DNA of 8,261 bases from an uncultured Pseudomonadota bacterium (GTDB taxonomy: Bacteria > Pseudomonadota > Alphaproteobacteria > Rs-D84), in NCBI GenBank assembly GCA_947165555.1, contig CAMVAR010000023.1:1-8261 (forward strand). The letters run 5' to 3'. Positions 5,505-8,261 of the stretch are shown piece by piece (position 1 is the stretch's first letter; every line of letters begins with the position of its first letter). The notes below the pieces were generated by a model that made no database searches, was not told where the DNA came from, and saw only the letters and a program-made list of their open reading frames with translations. The translations under genes were made by a program, and so were the position numbers.

Positions 5505-7901
5505 TTACTCGTTCGAAATTGTACACACATTGTTTGACCACGTACCACCGATGTCGGCGCAACGATATTCATACCATTTATTGCTAAATATACATTCATT
5601 ATTATCCCATGTTGCAACACCCGATTCATATATTGAATTATACCGTAAACACGTTGAACGTGAATCGTTTTTATAACAATATCCCCAACGCCCAGCTGCA
5701 TTACTATTACCACCGAATACGTTATTTGTAAAGCTGTCTAAAGTAGTAGCGGAATTTTGTTGTGCGGCATCATACCAATCACCACCCAGACGGTTACATT
5801 CCGATGCCAACGATGCACGAATTGCGCGTTCAGCATCGGCAATCGCCCCATCAATACGATTTTGTAATGTCGTATCCATACGCTCAAAGTTGGTTGAAAC
5901 CTTATCCCAATCGCCAACACCGGGCTTTTCCCCCTTAATGGAATAAGCATCCCAACAATTTTGAATTGCATAATTCCGCACCACCAATTGCAAATTCATG
6001 TTTTTTGGGTCAGTATTGGATGAACTTCCCGGATACATTTCCTTGCATTTATATGGGTACGAATGCAATGAATCATCCGGCGTACACAGGTTTTCCAAAT
6101 ATTCTTGCACCGCGGCATAACATTTTTCAACCGCACTTAACGAATCAACCGTTTGAACATAGTTTATCAAGGATTGAATTCCACACGTTGTCAAAGATGA
6201 TTTGTCTAAATGCCCGCGCGCATCAAACTCGCACTGTTTGGCCCCGTTGTGGCCAAACAACGCCGCACAGGCCACAACCTTTTCCCGACACATATCACGT
6301 GCCGCATAACGTCCCAACGCACCGGCGGCCGTCGCCGTATTTTTATCATAATTCACCAAAGATTGCGACTGAATATCATAACAGTTCGCCACCGTATCCA
6401 CACAGGATAATTTTACTTCTTCAATTTTGGCACTTTGCGCCTGGGCAATCTCAATAAGGGCGGTCCGTTTAAATTCTGTCCAAACAAATTCTGAAATATC
6501 ACGACAGGTGTCTAATTCGCGTTCTACATATTTGCGGTACCCATCCAAAAACTTATTAAACGCGGCATTTTGTCCCAGTATATCGGTGTTCATTCCGGAC
6601 GGACCGTCGCCCTCATGCGTTACCCCCGCCAACGACATAGTATATTCCAATTCAAACAGGCGTGGTGAATATAACGGTTCACCGGTCGCCCCATTGATAT
6701 ATGCACCCGTCGGGTCCAAACAACGTTTATAGTTTTCGCCACACGCGGTATCGGCCAATATTGCCGTACGTACCTTGCCAATACATTCATTTACATCGGC
6801 CGAATTATGGCTGCGGTATTCTTCCAAACGTGCCTCGCGCAGGTATTTTTCTGCAGTACGCACAGCCTGGGCCACGGTTTCTTTCTTTTTATTCAAACTT
6901 TTTTCATAAATGTTGCAATCTTGGTTTATTAATATGTTATACGAACTTTTGGCCATTGAAAACACGGCATCATTTTCGCAACTATTTTGACTAAGCCGTG
7001 AACATTGTTTCTGGGCGGCATTAAATAATGCCGTACCTTCTAATGTGGATAAATCTTGACCGTCGGATGAAAAGATTGACGACGCGTCCCCAGACCATAT
7101 GTCATCAAAACTGTCTGCGAAATCAAAGTTTAATATACCCAATGATGTCGAATTATTATTTGTTACATTGTTGTTTTTTCCAGACAATAAATCATTAATT
7201 GCATCTAATGCCTTGGCGGCGGCACTGGTATCTTTTTTAACGGCCAATTCACCAACAGTTGGCGAATACATGGCCTTTACTTCGGCCGCTGACTTATCTA
7301 CAACCTCTAAATTATTATCTTGAAAATTCTGTAACAGTATCATTGCACGGTCCAATGAATCTTCGGCCGTGCGAAAATTTGTAAACCGATTACTGCAAAA
7401 ACAACGGCGATATGTATCATTTGCATTGGCGCACAATTGGTCCATACATGTCGCATACGATTCGCGACACCCGGCATAACCAGAACCAATCTTGCTAACA
7501 TCATTAAAGATTGCCGTCGCGCGCGCCGTGGTCGCACTGCGCGCAACCGCGCCGGGTTTTGGTGATGTCGTGGCACCCGTACGCGCCGTACGTGCAACGG
7601 TGGACGATTGTGTTATCGGTGAACGTCCCACCGTTGCGGAACGCGTCTGTCTTTGTTCGGTGGAATTTCTTGTAATCACATTTTTGGCCGCACGCACCCC
7701 AATTTTATTAGGGGCCGGAACAATGGTGCTGCGTACATTAACCGATGCAGAACGCGTTGACGCGCCACCGCCACGCCCGGATACCGTTCCAACCGAATCG
7801 GGCGATGTACCACCACGTGGATTTCCAATCGGCGCACAAATTCCAAGCATCGGGACGAAAAACGCACAAGTAACCGTTAAAAAATTAATCCATTTACGCA
7901 A
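5505..7901 (-). CDS. Large secreted Cys-rich protein of unknown function
   Basis: A 798-residue predicted exported protein that I do not recognise. It starts with TTG (7899-7901): AGGAG (7908-7912) lies 6 nt upstream, and the product opens MRKWINFLTVTCAFFVPMLG, a clear signal peptide with cleavage near residues 22-23. Residues about 25-130 are a low-complexity Ser/Thr/Ala/Arg segment with only two or three acidic residues and many Arg. A Cys cluster follows (145-169, C-X6-C-X4-C-X9-C-X-C), then a linker with an Asn run (about 243-250), and a long, mostly helical region with scattered Cys pairs (300-650) including a charged helix at 331-362. The C-terminus (701-798) carries two C-x3-GG-x-W motifs (C702, C781), the second ending in C793. 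There are 28 cysteines after the signal peptide, an even number, suggesting extensive disulfides in the periplasm or outside. No anchor, catalytic motif or barrel is seen. It is the first gene of an operon with the collagen-like protein, so a joint surface structure is likely (inference). Confidence 0.92.
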   Translation of the reverse strand: MRKWINFLTVTCAFFVPMLGICAPIGNPRGGTSPDSVGTVSGRGGGASTRSASVNVRSTIVPAPNKIGVRAAKNVITRNSTEQRQTRSATVGRSPITQSSTVARTARTGATTSPKPGAVARSATTARATAIFNDVSKIGSGYAGCRESYATCMDQLCANANDTYRRCFCSNRFTNFRTAEDSLDRAMILLQNFQDNNLEVVDKSAAEVKAMYSPTVGELAVKKDTSAAAKALDAINDLLSGKNNNVTNNNSTSLGILNFDFADSFDDIWSGDASSIFSSDGQDLSTLEGTALFNAAQKQCSRLSQNSCENDAVFSMAKSSYNILINQDCNIYEKSLNKKKETVAQAVRTAEKYLREARLEEYRSHNSADVNECIGKVRTAILADTACGENYKRCLDPTGAYINGATGEPLYSPRLFELEYTMSLAGVTHEGDGPSGMNTDILGQNAAFNKFLDGYRKYVERELDTCRDISEFVWTEFKRTALIEIAQAQSAKIEEVKLSCVDTVANCYDIQSQSLVNYDKNTATAAGALGRYAARDMCREKVVACAALFGHNGAKQCEFDARGHLDKSSLTTCGIQSLINYVQTVDSLSAVEKCYAAVQEYLENLCTPDDSLHSYPYKCKEMYPGSSSNTDPKNMNLQLVVRNYAIQNCWDAYSIKGEKPGVGDWDKVSTNFERMDTTLQNRIDGAIADAERAIRASLASECNRLGGDWYDAAQQNSATTLDSFTNNVFGGNSNAAGRWGYCYKNDSRSTCLRYNSIYESGVATWDNNECIFSNKWYEYRCADIGGTWSNNVCTISNE

Positions 7902-7921
7902 ACAGCTCTCCTCTGACCACT

Positions 7922-7951
7922 ATTATAAATTTTTTTGGCCATCCAAATCAA
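7922..7951 (-). promoter_or_regulatory. Sigma70-type promoter of the secreted-protein operon
   Basis: Read on the - strand: -35 TTGATT (7946-7951), an 18-bp spacer, and a consensus -10 TATAAT (7922-7927). It sits in the 58-nt gap after the upstream gene. The predicted start near 7915 leaves a leader of about 14 nt, just enough for the ribosome binding site at 7908-7912. Confidence 0.65.
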
Positions 7952-7959
7952 CAACTAAA

Positions 7960-8261
7960 TTATTCGATACAACAATTAACCGCATTCTTTACCCATTCAC
8001 CCAACTTTCGCACCGTCGATTTGGATTCAGACACTTTGGGTTGCGCCGTTTTGGCCGCCTTGGATTTTTTCGTATTTGATGCACCATCACCAATCACCGC
8101 ATCATATAACGTTGGTTCCGCGGCATGCACACCCGCCAAATCAATCATTTTCATATTTAAACCCCAAAACAAAGAATACAATTCATACGCACGTTCAAAC
8201 ATCGCATAGGCATCCTGTTTGTTTCCGGCACCCAATGCCTTGGTTCCAACCTCGTATATAC
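7960..8261 (-). CDS. Unrecognised protein, C-terminal part (5' end beyond window)
   Basis: About 99 residues are visible, and the frame is open to the window edge, so the true start lies outside; the internal TTG at 8235 is not a convincing start. The visible N-terminal part (GTKALGAGNKQDAYAMFERAY) looks like a helical pair with TPR-like A..MF..AY..Y spacing, followed by an amphipathic helix. From about residue 57 there is a Lys/Ala/Ser-rich linker (KKSKAAKTAQPK) and then a short terminal helix ending NCCIE. No signal peptide can be judged. No terminator is visible between this gene and the downstream secreted-protein operon, so it may be co-transcribed as well as preceding its own promoter. 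The family is unknown to me; the TPR resemblance is weak. Confidence 0.75.
   Translation of the reverse strand, partial: IYEVGTKALGAGNKQDAYAMFERAYELYSLFWGLNMKMIDLAGVHAAEPTLYDAVIGDGASNTKKSKAAKTAQPKVSESKSTVRKLGEWVKNAVNCCIE

Noticed and set aside
7832..7901. Lipoprotein signal in the 798-residue protein (MLGIC) or in its partner (TVAC)
   Set aside because: Neither fits the lipobox: Ile precedes the Cys in one, and in the other the hydrophobic core continues well past the Cys. An ordinary signal peptidase I site fits better.

Overview
The window looks like part of a chromosome from a host-associated or otherwise uncultured alphaproteobacterium. This is inferred from two things. The 144-residue XRE-type regulator has the N-terminal-HTH layout of the alphaproteobacterial PraR/PhrR-like family. 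The two large secreted proteins are Cys-rich and low in similarity to anything textbook, on a moderate-GC background. No species can be named from the sequence alone. No phage, IS element, tRNA, rRNA or CRISPR array is visible.

Layout. At the left edge (1-214, + strand) is the 3' end of, or a short, unrecognised gene. It is followed by a strong symmetrical hairpin (215-239) shared with the convergent gene gpmI (249-1721, - strand), cofactor-independent phosphoglycerate mutase, a core glycolytic enzyme with all catalytic motifs intact. gpmI is divergent from an XRE-family regulator (1880-2314, + strand). Their intergenic region holds two face-to-face promoter candidates that share one palindromic -35 box (TTGCAA, 1783-1788), and a perfect inverted repeat (1807-1823) over the regulator's -10 and start region, a plausible autoregulatory operator. 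The regulator ends at a very strong bidirectional terminator (2361-2387).

The rest of the window (2404-8261, - strand) is an accessory-looking block read right to left. It contains the 3' end of an unrecognised gene (7960-8261), then a promoter with a consensus TATAAT, then two tightly linked genes for large secreted proteins. The first (5505-7901, TTG start, 798 aa) has a signal peptide, a basic Ser/Thr/Ala/Arg-rich low-complexity segment and 28 cysteines in the predicted mature chain. The second (2404-5487, GTG start, 1027 aa) starts 17 nt after the stop of the first, behind a near-perfect ribosome binding site. It is a mosaic fibre-like protein: signal peptide, low-complexity segment, two collagen-like Gly-X-Y tracts each next to a copy of a short two-Cys module, a tail-fibre-like stalk, four tandem four-Cys repeats, and a C-terminal coiled coil ending in a Cys cluster.

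The strongest candidate for something undescribed is this two-gene operon. The two proteins are exported, share the same N-terminal plan, are loaded with even numbers of cysteines and are translated from non-ATG starts. A disulfide-stabilised extracellular or surface fibre and a partner is the best working hypothesis, but no function can be assigned from sequence alone.
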